Part shown: positions 1 to 12,229 of the stretch, in pieces
How positions within the stretch are numbered: the stretch's first letter is position 1
Layout: every line of letters begins with the position of its first letter
Source of the DNA: Halichoerus grypus
Taxonomy: Eukaryota; Chordata; Mammalia; Carnivora; Phocidae
Assembly (NCBI RefSeq): GCF_964656455.1
Contig: NC_135720.1
Span: 101,258,696 to 101,322,695 of the forward strand
Reading direction: 5' to 3'
DNA: 64,000 bases
Notes under the pieces: generated by a model
The model's input: only the letters and a program-made list of their open reading frames with translations
The model's database searches: none
Told to the model about the DNA's origin: nothing
Made by a program: the position numbers and the translations under genes

Positions 1-440
1 CCAATGTGGGGAAATTTCATGAGACATAGACACAAATATTCTGGTAACAAGATGACAAGTCCTAAGCAAAAACAATGTTGTCCTATTAGTGAAAAGAAAC
101 TATAAAGCAAAGGGAATGCATTTATATATATTTGCATGTAATAAGTATTTTATTGTGATGGGCAGACTAATAAATGGACAAATTAATACTTTAAATTTTC
201 CCAGAAGAAAAGATCAATATCTATTCTTTTTTATACTTTGTTGTGCTACAGTATTATGTAGGTATGTAGTTATATATCTCGACTAAGGAATTTAGAATAC
301 ACAGAGGGCAATGTGTATGATGTGTCAGATCAGAAATTCCAAAGATATATGTTGATTATATTAATATCATGCCTCAGGAGCTGAGAAGGGGGGGGGATCT
401 GAACAAAGAGGATCATTCTAGAATTCATGAGAGAGTCATC
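1..440. other. Unique AT-rich flank
   Basis: No repeat family or credible coding frame is recognised. It holds an 8-9 base G run near 387-396 and is the 5' flank of the full-length LINE-1 that follows. Confidence 0.6.
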
Positions 441-456
441 AAGAGTTATATTTAGA
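441..456. repeat. L1-A target-site duplication, left copy
   Basis: AAGAGTTATATTTAGA, identical to 7260-7275 on the other side of L1-A. The first base or two could also belong to the A tail in the right copy. Confidence 0.93.
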
Positions 457-2050
457 GGAGGAGTTAAGATGGCAGAATAGTAGGGAGACCCTGAGCTTGC
501 CTCGTCTCTTGAACATAACTAAATCAACATCAAATCATTTTGAACAACTAGGAAATCAATCTGAGGATTAAGAAAACAATCTGCACAGTTGGAGGGAGAG
601 AATGGTAGATTCGAGAATCAGAGCTGCAAACTGGGAGAGAGAAAAGCCATGGTGTGAAGTTAAGGAGAGAGGGATCTCGAGAGAGTGCAGCATGCAGCCT
701 TCACACACCATGCCTCAGTGAGGATTTCCTGGGTTGCACTGGGAGGGATTGCTCCTCTTCCTGGAGTACATTTGGAAGAGGATATTTTGCCTCTTCAAGG
801 ACAAAAGGTCTTCTGGGAGCCACTGAGTGGCCTTTCAACAGCAGAGGACAGAGACACAGGTAGAGGGCAGATAACCTGGTCACAGCTTTTCCCCTCTGAG
901 TGCCAAAACTGACTCCAGCCACCGTGTACACACCATGTGACTGCTTTCCTGGGACAGAGTAGTGCCAGGCACACCACAAGGCTTTCCTTCAGGAGAGGGG
1001 AGTGTCCATGCCTTGCTGTGCCCTTTAAGATTTGGAGTGTGCTGAGTGTGCTAATGGCCTGGCACAGACAGGTTACGGGCAGGGATCTGACGAAAGCCTG
1101 GGACACAGGAGAGGAGATTGTTCATTGTTCCCTTTTCTGTGAGGACCTCCTGAACAGTGATGGCCAAGAGTTCTCTCTCCCCTAGGACACCATCTTCCAC
1201 CCCCACCTCCACCCCCACCCACCAACAGGGTGGGACTTCAGAGATAAACGCAGCAACGCCAGTGGAGCTTGCAGTCGCTTACACCAGACACTGCCCCCCT
1301 GCACCCAGCTCGGGCATCTTTACAAGGACAGGTCTGACTGTAAGCCAGCGCAATGGGCCTCTCCCTCAGGAGACCAACACAAGCCCCCAGCATATACCAA
1401 GTCTACTGATTATAGAGTGCTCCAAAGTTTCACCTACAGATTGGGTAGAAATAGGACCAGACTTTCTTCTTTCTTCTTTTCTTCTTCTTCTTCTTTCTTT
1501 TTCTTCTTCTTCTTCTTCTTCTTCTTCTTTCTTTTTCTTCTTCTTCTTCTTTTTCTTTTCTTCTTTCTTCTTTTCTTCTTCGTCTTCTTCTTCTTCTTCT
1601 CCTTCCTTCTTCTTTCTTCTTTTTTCTTTTTTTAATTTTCTTTAAATGTTTTATACTTATATTTATTTTATTCTTTTTTTTCCTTTTTTATTGGTAACAG
1701 GCTTATAGTTTTTTGTTCGTGTGTTGGTTTGTTAGTTTCCTTGTCTTCTTTTGAATCAGGATTCTTTTTTTTTTTTTTCTTCCAGGCTTATCTTAACAAG
1801 CAAATCAAGGCACACCTAGTTAAAAGTCCAAACACTCCCTACTGCAAGAAAGGAGGAACTCTGCAGAGGACGAACCTGTGGTAAAGAGCAGCCAAAACAC
1901 AACAGCAGAATGCACACAGCATTCAGCAGAAACACTTCCTGAGGCACCAGGCCCTGGACAGTGTAGGACTCCTTCTTAATATAGTATTACTTTTAGGAGC
2001 AGGAAACATAACAAGCTTTCATAACAGGCAAAGACAGAAACCTAGACATA
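457..2050 (+). promoter_or_regulatory. L1-A 5'UTR, internal promoter region
   Basis: This region is about 1.6 kb between the AAGATGG start and the ORF1 ATG. In LINE-1s it carries an internal pol II promoter; that role is family knowledge and no motif was tested. The first ~1 kb is GC-richer than the flank. It is then interrupted by a long pyrimidine tract at about 1462-1634. Frames of 60-160 codons here, including Ser/Phe-rich ones, are low-complexity artefacts. Confidence 0.8.
1462..1634 (+). repeat. (TTC)n-rich polypyrimidine tract in L1-A 5'UTR
   Basis: About 170 bases of almost pure C/T, dominated by TTC triplets, broken by one G near 1581. Mirror-like pyrimidine tracts of this kind can form triplex DNA. 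It sits inside the L1 promoter region, so it probably arose by expansion of a pyrimidine stretch in the element. Confidence 0.93.
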
Positions 2051-2923
2051 ATGGCAAGACAGAGGAATTCTCCACAAAAGAAAGATCAAGAAGAAATCAC
2101 AGCCAGGGATTTGCTCAAAATAGACACAAGCAATATTTCTGAAAAAGAATTTAGAACAACAGTCATAAGAATACTAGCTGGGCTTGAAAGAAGCATAGAA
2201 GACCCCAGAGAAACCCTGGCTACAGAGATAAAAGAACTAAAAACTAGTCAGGCTGAAATAAAAAATGCTATAACTGAGAGGCAAAACAGACTGGATATAA
2301 TCACTGTGAGGATGAAAGAAGCAGAAGATTGAATAGGTGATATAGAAGATAAAATTATGGAAAATAATGAAGCTGAAAAGAAGAGGGAAAGAAAAATATC
2401 AGGTCACAAATATAGACTTAGGGAACTAGCAATTCCACAAAGCACAATAATACCTGTATCATAGGAGTCCCCAAAAAAGAAGCATGAGAAAAAGGGACAG
2501 AAGGCTTATTTGAACAAACTATAGCTGAGAACTTCCCTAATCTAGGGAAGAAAGAGGCATTCAAATCCAACTCCTCTCAAAAATCAACAAAAACAGGTCA
2601 ACACCAAAACATATAGTGAAACTTGCAAAATACAAAAATAGAGAATTCTGAAAGCAGCTAAGGACAAAAGGTTCTTAACCTACAAGGGTAGACAAATAAG
2701 GCTGGCAGGAGACCTGTCCACAGAAACATGGCAGGCCAGAAAGTGGTGGCATGATATATTCAATGTACTAAATGGGAAAGATATGCAGCCAAGAATACTT
2801 CATACAGTAAGGCTGTCATTCAGAATAGAAGGAGAGATAAAAAGTTTCCAAGACAAGCAAAAAGTAAAGGACTTCATGAACACTAAACCAGCTCTCCAAG
2901 AAATACTAAAGGGGACCCTATGA
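2051..2923 (+). pseudogene. LINE-1 ORF1 (RNA-binding chaperone) pseudogene, L1-A
   Basis: ORF1p coats LINE-1 RNA as a trimer. The start is the ATG at 2051 (MARQRNSPQKK...). The first 93 codons hold a basic N-terminus and a Glu/Lys-rich, heptad-like coiled-coil segment. A premature TGA at 2330-2332 (probably from TGG) cuts it there. Downstream sequence can still be followed by frame-hopping: a region with GVP in another frame near 2466, then the C-terminal domain with LSTETWQARK (about 2715-2745), LSFRIEGEIKSF and KPALQEILKG, ending at TGA 2921-2923. The span is shorter than the roughly 340 residues of human ORF1p. ORF2 begins about 80 bases later. Confidence 0.88.
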
Positions 2924-3005
2924 GTGGCAAAGAGAGACCAAAAGCAGCAAAGACTAGAAAGGAACAGAGGCAATCTATAGGAATAGCGAATTTACAGGTA
3001 ATACA

Positions 3006-6000
3006 ATGGCACTAAATTAATACCTATCAATAATTACTGTGAATGTAAATGGATTCAATGGTCCAATCAAAAGACACAGGGTAGGGGCACCTGGGTGGCT
3101 CAGTTGGTTAAGCGTCTGCCTTCAGCTCAGGTCATGATCCCAGGGTCCTGGGATCGAGCCCGGCATTGGGCTCCCTACTCGGCCGGAAGCCTGCTTCTCC
3201 CTCTCCCACTCCCCCTGCTTGTGTTCCCTCTCACGCTCTCTCTCTCTGTCAATTAAATAAATAAATAAAATCTTAAAAATAAAAAAGACACAGGGTATCA
3301 GAATGGTTAAAAAAACAAGACCCATTTATATGCTGCTTACAAGAGACTCATTTTAGAACCAGAGACACCTCCAGATTGCAAGTGAGGGGGTGGAGAACGA
3401 TTTATCATGCTAATGGATATCAAAAGAAATTGGAGTAGCTATACTTCTATCAGACAAACTAGATTTTAAACCAGACTGTAGTAAGAGATGAAGGAGGGCA
3501 CTATATCATAATAAAGGTGTTTATGCAACAAGAAGCTCTAACAATTATAAATATTTAAGCCCCTAACTTGGGAGCAGCCAAATATATAAATCGATAAATA
3601 ACAAATTTAAAGAAACTCACTGATAATAATACAAAAATAGTAGGGGATGTTAACACTCCACTTACAGTAATGGACAGATAATCTAAGCAGATCAGCAAGG
3701 AAACAAGGCTTTGAATGACACACAGGAGCAGATAGACAACAGACATATTAAGAATGTTTCATCCTAAAGCAGCAGAATACACATTCTTTTTGAGTGCACA
3801 TGGAACATTTTCCAAAATAGATCACATACTGGGTCACAAATCAGGCCCCAATCAGTGCACAAATATTGAGATCATACCAAGCATCTTTTCAGAACATAGA
3901 ATGCTATGAAACTTAAAGTCAAACACAAGAAAAAATTTGAAAAGACCACAAATATATGGAGGTTAAGAAATGTCCTAATAAAGAATGAATGGGTTAACCA
4001 GGAAATTAAAGAAGAAATTAAAAAATACATGGAAGCAAATGAAAATGAAAATATGACAACACAAAACCTTTGGGACACAGCAAAGGAGGTCATTTGAGGA
4101 AAGTATATAGCAACACAGGCATTCCTCAAGAAGCAAGAAAAATCTCAAATACACAACCTAACCCTACACCTAAAGGAGCTGGAAAAAGAACAGCAAATAA
4201 AGCCTAAACCCAGTAGAAGAAGGGAAATAAAGATTAGTGTAAAAATAAATGATATAAATTAAAAAAAAAAGTAGAACAGATCAATGAAACTAGGAGGTGG
4301 TTCTTTGAAAGAATTAACAAAATCAATAAACCCCTAGCCACACTATCAAAAGGAAAAGAGAAAGGACCCAAATAAATAAAATCATGAATGAAAAAGGTGA
4401 GATCATAACCAACACCACAGAAATACAAACAATTAGAAGAGAATATTATGAACAATTATATGCCAACAAACTGGACAATCTGGAAGAAATAGATAAATTC
4501 CTAGAAACAGAAACTACCAAAACTGAAACAGAAAGAAATAGAAAATTTAAACAGACCCATAACCAGCAAAGAAATTGATTCAGTAATCAAAAATCTCCCA
4601 ACAAACAAGAGTGCAGGGCTGGATGGCTTCCCAGGGGAATTCTACCAAACATTTAAAGAAAAAGTAATACCTATTCTTCAGCAGCTGTTCCAAAAAACAG
4701 AAATGGGAAGAAAACTTCCAAACTCATTCTATGAGGCCAGCATTACCTTGATTCCAAAACCAGATAAAGACCCATTAAAAAGGAGAATTACAGATCAATA
4801 TTCTTAATGAATATGGATGCAAAAGTTCTCAACAAGATATTATCTAATCAAATCCAACAGTACCTTGAAAGGATTATTCACCATGATCAAGTGAGATTTA
4901 TCCCTGCAGGGTGGTTCAATATCCTCAAATCAATCAACATGATATACCACTTTAATAAAAGAAATGATAAAAACCATATGATCCTCTCAATAAACAAAAG
5001 CATCTGACAAAATACAGCATCCTTTCTTGATAAAAACCATCAAGGAAATAGTGATAGAAGGAATATACCTCAACATCATAAAGGACATATATGAAAGACC
5101 CACAGCTAATATCATCCTCAATGTGGAAAAAAGAGAGCTTTTCCCCTAAGGTCAGGTACATGACCTGTTGTTCAACTGGAAGTCCTAGCCTCAGCAATCA
5201 GATAACAAAAAGAAGTAAAAGGCACCGAAATCAGCAAGGAAGAAGTCAAGCTTTCACTCTTGGCAGACAACATGATACTCTATGTAGAAAACCTGAAAGA
5301 CTGTACCAAAAAATTACTAGAACTAATACATGAATTCAGCAAAGTTGGAGGATATAAAATCAATATACAGAAACCTGTTGCATTTCTATACACCAATAAT
5401 GAAGCAGCAGAAAAAGAAATCAAGGAATCAATCCCATTTATAATTGTACCAAAAATCATAAGCTACCTAGGAATAAACCTAACCAAAGAGGTAAAAATAT
5501 GCTGAAAACTATAGAAAACTTCTGAAAGAAATTGAAGAAGACATAAAGAAATGGAAAAACATTCCATGCTCTAGGGTTGGAAGAACAAATATTGTTAAAA
5601 TGTCTATACTGCCCAAAGCAATATACATAGTCAATGCAATCCCTATCAAAATAACACCAGCATATTTCACAGAGCTAGAACAAACAATCCTAAAATTTGT
5701 ATAGAACCAAAAAAGAACCCCAAATAGCCAAAGTAATGTTGAAAAGGAAAACCAAAGTGGGAGGCATCACAACTCTGGACCTCAAGCTGTATTACAAAGT
5801 TGTAATCATCAAGACAGTATGATACTGGCACAAAACAGACACATAGACCAATGGAACAGAATAGAAAACTCAGAAAAGGACCCACAACTGTGTGGTCAAT
5901 GAACCTTCGACAAAGCAGGAAAGAATATCCAATGGAAAAAAGACAGTCTCTTTAACAAATGTTGTTGGGAAAACTGGACAGCAACATGCAGAAGAATGAA

Positions 6001-6978
6001 ACTGGACCACTTTCTTACACAATACACAAAAATAAATCCAAAATGGTTGAAAGACCTAAATGTTAAAACAGAAAACCAAAAAATCCTAGAGGACAAAGCA
6101 GGCAGCAACTCTTTGACCTCGATGACAGCAACTTCTTACTAGACACATCTCCAAAGGTAAGAGAAACAAAAGCAAAAATGAACTATTGGGACTTCATCAA
6201 GACAAAAATCTTCTGCACAGTGAAGAAAACAATCAACATAATGAAAAAGCAGCCTATGGAACGGGAAAAGACATTTGCAAATGATGTATCTGATAAAGGG
6301 TTAGTATCCAAAATCTATAAAGAACTTATCAAACTCAACATCCAAAAACAAACAACCCAGTTAATAAATGGTCAGAAGACATGAATAGACACTTTTCCAA
6401 AGAACACATCCAGATGACTAACAGACACATGAAAAGATGCTCAACTCATCAACAGGGAAATACAAGTCAAAACCTTCATGAGATATCATCTCACACCTGT
6501 CAGAATGGCTAAAATTAACAACTCAGAAAACAACAGATGTTGGCAAGGATGAGGACAAAAGGGAATGCTTTCACACTGTTGGTGGGAATGCAAACTGGTA
6601 CAGCCACTCTGGAAGACAGTATGGAAGTTCCTCAAAATGTTAAAAATACAACCCAGCAATTGCACTACTAGGTATTTATCCAAAGGATATAGAAATGCTG
6701 ATTCAAAGGAGCACATGCACCCCAATGTTTATAGCAGCACTATCAACAATAGCCAAATTATGGAAAGAGCCCAAATGTCCATTGACTGATGAATGGATAA
6801 AGATGTGGTGTGTGTGTGTACATACACACACACAAAGGGATATTAGTTGGCAATCAAAAAGAATGAAATACTGCTATTTGCAATAATGTGGATGGAACTA
6901 GAGTGTATCATGCTAAGTGAAAGAAGTCAGTCAGAGAAAGATAGATATCACATGATTTCACTCATACGTGGAATTTAA
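3006..6978 (+). pseudogene. LINE-1 ORF2 (endonuclease-reverse transcriptase) pseudogene, L1-A
   Basis: ORF2p nicks target DNA and reverse-transcribes LINE-1 RNA there. The likely ATG is at 3006, but codon 5 is TAA. Domains in order: endonuclease (about 3030-3920; CLLQETHF-like segment at about 3335, GDVN in place of GDFN near 3647), a SINE insertion at 3084-3282, reverse transcriptase (about 4560-5340), and a C-terminal Cys-rich segment with [14 protein letters not shown] (about 6570-6610). The RT catalytic FADD reads LADN near 5260, so a metal-binding Asp is lost. The frame ends with ISLIRGI and TAA at 6976-6978. Many stops and frameshifts make it inactive. Confidence 0.93.
3084..3282 (+). 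mobile_element. CAN-SINE inside L1-A ORF2
   Basis: tRNA-Lys-derived carnivore SINE: GGGGCACCTGGGTGGCTCAG head, CT-rich body and AAATAAATAAATAAAATCTT tail. TSD AAAAGACACAGGGTA is at 3069-3083 and 3283-3297. It is younger than L1-A. An internal pol III promoter (A and B boxes of the tRNA head) is expected from the family. Confidence 0.95.
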
Positions 6979-7259
6979 GAAATAAAACAGATGAACATAG
7001 GGGAAGGGAAGGAAAAATAAAATAAGATGAAAACAGAGAGGGAGGCAAACCATAAGGGATGCTTAACTCTAGGAAACAAACTGAGGTTTGCTGGAGGGGA
7101 GGTGGGCAGGGGATGGGATAAATGTGTGATGGGCATTAAGGAGGGCACTTGTTGGGATGAGCACGGGGTGTTATATGTAATTGAAGAATCAGTAAATTCT
7201 ATTCCTGAAATCAATAATACACTATATTTTAACTAACTTGAATTTAAATTTAAAAAAAA

Positions 7260-7275
7260 AAGAGTTATATTTAGA
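7260..7275. repeat. L1-A target-site duplication, right copy
   Basis: Perfect match to 441-456, directly after the L1-A A tail. Confidence 0.93.
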
Positions 7276-8059
7276 AACCCAAAGGGATACTGGTGTAGCA
7301 CAAAAACCATTCACTATAGAAAAGTCATCCAGGGAACATGGCATAATAAAGCACAAGCGCTGTGAGATATTAAAGACCAGGTACTCTCTGGTCAGAAGAA
7401 AATTAACCGTTAGTAGGTACACACTGTGACTACTCTTGGAGAGAGTGTTCCCTGTGGTACTCAGGTTGTGACACACCAAATAAATCTGTAGAACCCAGGT
7501 CCCTTCCAGAAATGAATACTTCTTATCCTACTTTTCTTTCCTTAGAGCACAGCTACTCACACAAACCATGACACTGAGGTGCTTAGCCTCAGTGGACTCA
7601 AGGGATTATTACTTGCCAGGGTATTCTTGTGGTATATCCTTATTTTAACCCACCATTTCTTCTTATTATTTTCTCCCCTCCACATGAATGTAGGCTTCAC
7701 GAATGCCACTTTTTTTTTTTTTCTTTTCACGGACTATTTTTTCAAGGATCTTGGTATGGTTAACAGCCCTGTGAGTTGAAGATTATATCTTTCTCTGGAG
7801 CAAAAGGCAGCCACACTTACTGCCTACAGGCAAATATTTGGGATTTCTAAACTCAGGGTTCCTCTCCTGGAACATAATCCACTGTATGTGTAGGTATAAT
7901 AAGAACCTCTTTGCATTATGCTGTGGAATTGAGGCTCCAGAAACTGGTACAAAAATGCTGGTACTCTGGTGACTGCTAGTGCTGCGACTAGGAAACTATC
8001 TTTGACTTTGATCCAGAGTCTTAGGTCTTCTGCCAGCATTCATGAAACTGTGGTAAGCT
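7276..8059. other. Unique sequence, no gene recognised
   Basis: AT-rich flank of L1-A. A stretch near 7670-7720 weakly resembles the 3' part of an L2 element, and a T run lies at about 7709-7722. Otherwise nothing is recognised. Confidence 0.5.
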
Positions 8060-8205
8060 AACTTGTTAGCTTGCAAGCTCTGCAAAATCCCAGACTCTTC
8101 ATGGTTTTTATATTTATTTTATATACTTTGCAACATAGTACCACATTTGGCACACACTAGGCTCTCAAAACATACGTATTTGCTGAATAAAACAAATGAA
8201 CACAA
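8060..8205 (+). repeat. L2 3'-end relic
   Basis: It resembles the L2 terminus: a TTTATTTTATATAC stretch, then a TTTGGCACACACTAGGCTCT segment matching the 'cctggcacatagtaggcgctcaa' theme, and TTTGCTGAATAAA at the end. It is old and diverged. Confidence 0.6.
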
Positions 8206-8295
8206 TCTTTTTTTTTCTGAAGTTGTGCAAGATAATTGTGCAAACATATAGATCCTATACTTAAAGGTTCTTTGCAAAAACAAAGTGTCCTATAA

Positions 8296-8530
8296 TAACA
8301 GTGAACATTTATTGCAGGTTTATTATGGATAATGCATCACTGTAAGTGCTTTACAGGTATTGATTGATTTACTCCTCATCCCAACACCATGAAGTAGATA
8401 ATACTATTACTGCTATTTTACAAACAAGGAAGCTGAGCAGTTAAGTAACCTGCTCAAAGTTCACAACCGTTCACAGAAGCAGCTAACGTTTGAACCTGGG
8501 CAATGTATGCTCTCAAGCACTATCCTATGA
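8296..8530 (+). repeat. MIR element
   Basis: Near full-length mammalian-wide interspersed repeat: GAACATTTATTG start, GTGCTTTACAGGTATTGA, a CTCCTCATCCCAACACC stretch, TTTTACAAACAAGGAAGCTG and GTTTGAACCTGGGC. It is an old tRNA-derived SINE shared across mammals. Confidence 0.85.
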
Positions 8531-8570
8531 CATCTCCAATTGCAGTATTAAAATATTTTTTTTTATTTTT

Positions 8571-8738
8571 TAAAGATTTTATTTTTTTATTTGACAGAGA
8601 GAGAGAGCAGCAGAGGGAGAGAGAGAAGCAGACTCCCCATTGAGCAGGGAGCCTGATGTGGAATTCGATTCCAGGACCCTCGGATCATGACCTGTGCCAA
8701 AGGCAGACATTTAACCAACTGAGACACCCAGGTGCCCT
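8571..8738 (-). mobile_element. CAN-SINE, minus strand
   Basis: The reverse complement shows the head (GCACCTGGGTGTCTCAG) at its right end near 8738, with a TAAAGATTTTATTTTT tail at left. It directly abuts a second minus-strand SINE. The left flank is T-rich, so a TSD is not clear. Confidence 0.88.
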
Positions 8739-8934
8739 AAAATAATTTTTTTAATTGTATTTATTTATTTGTCTGAGAGAGAGAGAGAGAGAACAAGCTG
8801 AGGGAGTGGCAGGCAGAGGGAGAAACAGGCTCCCCACTGAGCGAGGAGCCTATGTGGGACTCGATCCCAGGACCCCAGGGTCATAACCCGAGCCAGAGGC
8901 AGATGCTTAACTGACTGAGCCACCCAGGTGTCCT
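8739..8934 (-). mobile_element. CAN-SINE, minus strand, tandem with previous
   Basis: Same family and orientation as the neighbour at 8571-8738. The head lies at 8915-8934 and the A-rich tail (read as T-rich) at 8739-8771. It probably inserted at the head-side boundary of the neighbour. Confidence 0.9.
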
Positions 8935-8939
8935 TAAAC

Positions 8940-9744
8940 TAATTTTTATAATATTAACTAGTATTACTATTTCTCTAATAAGCCAGAACTTAAGAGCCTT
9001 TATTTTACATTCTTTCAGTGTAGATATGTTTTTCCTCTGCCCCAAAATTCAGCTCACAGCCAATCAGAATTGTCATACAGGTCAAGTCAGAATCTGTAAG
9101 ATGTCACAGCTATTCTAAACACCACTTGTACTTGTTGGTTCATAACTGGCCTTTGAGATAGTTGTCAACCCTTTGCCCCAGCACCAACATTATAAGGGAT
9201 CCCAATATATCTGTTATGGTATCTTGACTTTCGTGTCCTGCAGTATTTAGACTGCTGATTTTTGACAAAAATAAATCACCAGGAGACACCAGAGTCCTCT
9301 TTCAGTTATTCAAGTATACTGCGCCTTTGGCCTCAGGAATATAAAACAAGAAAGATCCCCATATGGAGACAACTGAGATTACAAAGATGAATGATAGAAG
9401 GTGAGAAGAGGAATTTTGGAAATACTGGTTTGGGTGTCCAAAATCAAACTTACAACACTAACCTCAAGAAACTCTTATTGCTCTTCTAGTTTATTCTCTG
9501 TTTCTTGACTCAGCCATGCTCTATTACACTCTTCTCATAAATACTCTTACACTTCCTCTTGCCCTTCACAGAAAAACTTTGCTGGCCCTGTTTTAGTCTG
9601 TCCCAGATTATGCATGTTATCACAATATAATTTTAATAGTGCTCCTTTTCACTCTTAAATATAGCCCCAAATTGGGTAATAAATTACCCTGTCCCTAACT
9701 CAACAGAATCTATTTATTCTGTCCACACTGTTTTCTTAAAGGTT
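8940..9744. other. Unique sequence, no gene recognised
   Basis: No coding frame of note and no repeat I can name. Confidence 0.5.
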
Positions 9745-9872
9745 CTAGTTGTCATATAGAGTGGCCAAACATCCCAATATGCCTGTGATTGAAGTTGTTC
9801 CTGGATGCAGGACTTTCAGGACTAAAACCTGGAGAGTCTCAGGCCAGCTGGGACAGCTCATCTCCCTGTTGT
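9745..9872. repeat. Possible palindromic DNA-transposon relic
   Basis: Ends are imperfect inverted repeats: GTGGCCAAACATCCCAATAT near 9760 pairs with CAGCTGGGACAGCTCAT near 9845-9862, and ACTTTCAGGACTAAAACC lies between. The layout resembles short non-autonomous hAT-type elements. I cannot assign the family. Confidence 0.4.
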
Positions 9873-10954
9873 GGTGGGCATCAGTGTTGAATAATGCTGA
9901 CTTCCCTTAGGCACTGTGTTAAGTTGTTTTTTTATAAATATTTCCCCTATAACTCCAATTTTTTTTTATTTTTTTTATTTAGAAGTGTACTTTTAATTTT
10001 TGAAATTATTAATTATTATCTCATTGTGATCAGAAAATATGCTCTGCATGATTGCTACCCTTTGACATTTGTTGGGATCTGCTTATGGTTATCATTTCTA
10101 TGCATTTATTATTGCTATCCATATAAAAATAACTCAAGTTTGTCCATAGCTCCCTCACCACCTAATGTATCTCCTGCTTTCAGTAATAGCAGTGACCACT
10201 GAGTACAGGGTCCGGAAAAGAACAGCTTCTGGCAGCCAGTAATGAACTACCAAGGAAGAAGATGACTGTTTAGAACTATAAATCATGAACCCCTCATCAA
10301 ATACATTGTCTTATTTTTGAATTTTAGCCAATAGTTCTTTCTCTGCAAATTTAAAAGCAGATTTTTTAGGTATTGATATCCATTCAAATATTAGTTCATG
10401 ATATTTGGTTGAAACAGCTTTTGAAAACAGTACTCATGGTTATTAAAAATGAGGGAATTCCTGAATAATATTGACAATAAAAAGTTAATGAAATGAATAT
10501 ACACAAAACATCTTTTGTTCATTCATATTTCACTTGCTTCTCTGCTGAGAATAGTTTCATATATTCCATGAATATGTTTATAAAACTGAGGCTGATCAGT
10601 TAGATTTTTCTATTCCAATAAGCAGCTAGAAAATCACACTGACTTCGATGAGGCCCTTGGGACCTCAGTTAACAAAACAAGCTGGTTACTTGGAAGAAAT
10701 CCTTAAATACATTTTTTGGACAAAGAAAATTATTAGGTAGTAAGTTAAACCTAACCACAACTGAGGATTTCTTTTTATGTCATCTTTATATTAAAAGAAG
10801 GATGAAAATGGAAAGCGAGGATGGGAAAAGCTCAGATCACCAGGGTTCTCTTTATTTGGAAGCAATGGAAAGTACACTGTGACACTGTGCAATTTGAATC
10901 CTTTATAAAGATAATCCTGCATCACTCTTAATGTGTGATTAAGTTCTTTTTCTT
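9873..10954. other. Unique sequence, no gene recognised
   Basis: AT-rich, with T runs at 9959-9979. Nothing recognisable. Confidence 0.5.
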
Positions 10955-11450
10955 TTTTTAATTCCAGTTTAGTTAGCATACAGTGTTTGTTTAGTTTTAA
11001 GTGTACAATATAGTGATTCAACAATTCTATACATTACTCATTGCTCATCAAGATAAGTATACTCTTAATCCCCTTTACCTATTTCACCCAACCCCCATCC
11101 ACTTCCCCTCTGGTAACCATCTGTTTGTTCTCTGTATATAAGAGTCTGCATCTGGGTGCCTGGGTGGCTCAGTTGGTTGGGCGACTGCCTTTGGCTTGGG
11201 TCATGATCCTGGACTCCCAGGATCGGGTCCCGTGTTGGGCTCCCTGCTCAGCAGGGAGTCTGCTTCTCCCTCTGACCCTCCCCCCTCTCATGCTCTCTCT
11301 CTCTCATTCTCTCTCAAATGAATAAATAATTTTTAGAAAAAAAGAGTCTGCTTTTTAGATTGTCTTTTTCCTTTGTTCCTTTGTTTTGTTTCTTAAATTC
11401 TATATATGAGTGAAATCATGATATAATTCCATTCTTTTTATTGCTGTTAG
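10955..11450 (-). mobile_element. L1 3'UTR fragment, minus strand, split by a SINE
   Basis: Carnivore L1 3' end read in reverse: AATTCCAGTTTAGTTAGCAT, then GTGTACAATATAGTGATTCA, CCTCTGGTAACCATC and a TATATGAGTGAAATCAT segment after the SINE. Pieces are at 10955-11152 and 11342-11450. It is 5'-truncated. Confidence 0.8.
11153..11341 (+). mobile_element. CAN-SINE (young arctoid-type) inside L1 3'UTR
   Basis: Complete SINE with GGGTGCCTGGGTGGCTCAG head and CATGATCCTGGACTCC body. The direct repeat AAGAGTCTGC at 11140-11149 and 11342-11351 fits a TSD. Confidence 0.9.
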
Positions 11451-11451
11451 A

Positions 11452-11817
11452 ATTCTTATCTCATTTTCTTTCTGCTTTACTAAATAATTCTTTCATTTTT
11501 ATGGAAGGAAAGTTTTGTGGTTGAAAGTTTAAAAAATATTACATTTCACAAATATGAAATAGTGATACATATATTCATGTACTTTCAAGCAAGAGATAGA
11601 TTTGAGTTACCTCAAACTTTTTGACGTATCATGCAGGGCTTATCTTGAACTGGCCTCTCTTTACCTCATCATTCACCAACTTTCCTGTCCTACAAACATC
11701 CCTCCCAACCTTATCCTTTCTACCCCAGGTCTTTGCTCAAACCTGTTTCATGGGCATGTGATCTGTTTTGTACAGGACCCCATGTTCACAAGGGCCCCCT
11801 ACTAGTTACATCTATTA
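11452..11817. other. Unique sequence, no gene recognised
   Basis: No named repeat. A 67-codon frame here has no recognisable domain. Confidence 0.45.
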
Positions 11818-12030
11818 TCAAAAAGACAAGAGACAATGAGTGTTCATGAGGAAATGGTAGAATGCAAACTGATGCAGCCACCGTGGAAATTATTTGAGGA
11901 ACCTCCATATAATTAGAAAAATACCAGTGTCTGGGCCTCAATCCTCAAATAATTAAAAATAGAACTACCATATGATCCAGCAGTCCCACTTCTGGGCATA
12001 TATCCAAAGGAAACAAAATCATTTTATCTG
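11818..12030 (+). mobile_element. Old L1 ORF2 3' end fragment
   Basis: It matches the L1 region around the ORF2 C-terminus: GAATGCAAACTGATGCAGCC, then AGAACTACCATATGATCCAG and GGGCATATATCCAAAGG. A short foreign or duplicated stretch lies near 11930-11950. It is truncated at both ends. Confidence 0.75.
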
Positions 12031-12229
12031 TCAATTACACTTTAATAAAGCTGTCATGATCTTGAAATTCTTAGTAATTTAACAAAGGACCCCACATTTT
12101 CATTTTGAGTCCCGCATACTATGTAACCAGTCCTGTCTCTGGGTTTCTGGAATACTTCTGAATTTTATTGAATATACCTTGTTATTTCTCTCTTTCCTGT
12201 CCTTGCATTCTCTGTGAGTTACTCTCTCT

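Larger units (their letters stand above)
457..7259 (+). mobile_element. Full-length LINE-1 (L1-A), degenerate, with TSD
   Basis: A complete 5'UTR-ORF1-ORF2-3'UTR LINE-1 on the + strand. The 5' end has the usual AAGATGG start (around 465). The element ends in an A run at about 7252-7259. It is bounded by a perfect 16-bp direct repeat, AAGAGTTATATTTAGA, at 441-456 and 7260-7275, the mark of target-primed reverse transcription. A CAN-SINE at 3084-3282 lies inside ORF2. Both ORFs carry stops and frameshifts, so it is a dead copy. Without the SINE it is about 6.6 kb, within the usual mammalian full-length range. The 3'UTR (6979-7259) is a single copy, unlike L1-C, L1-D and L1-E. Confidence 0.95.

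Noticed and set aside
1157..1645. 162-codon + strand frame
   Set aside because: Its second half is a Ser/Phe run from the TTC tract and it lies within the L1-A 5'UTR. No domain.
6565..7236. Alternative ORF2 ending TVGGN...SSSKC at 6641
   Set aside because: A second frame over the same DNA. The [14 protein letters not shown] frame matches the known LINE-1 C-terminus, so the ORF2 end was set at 6978.
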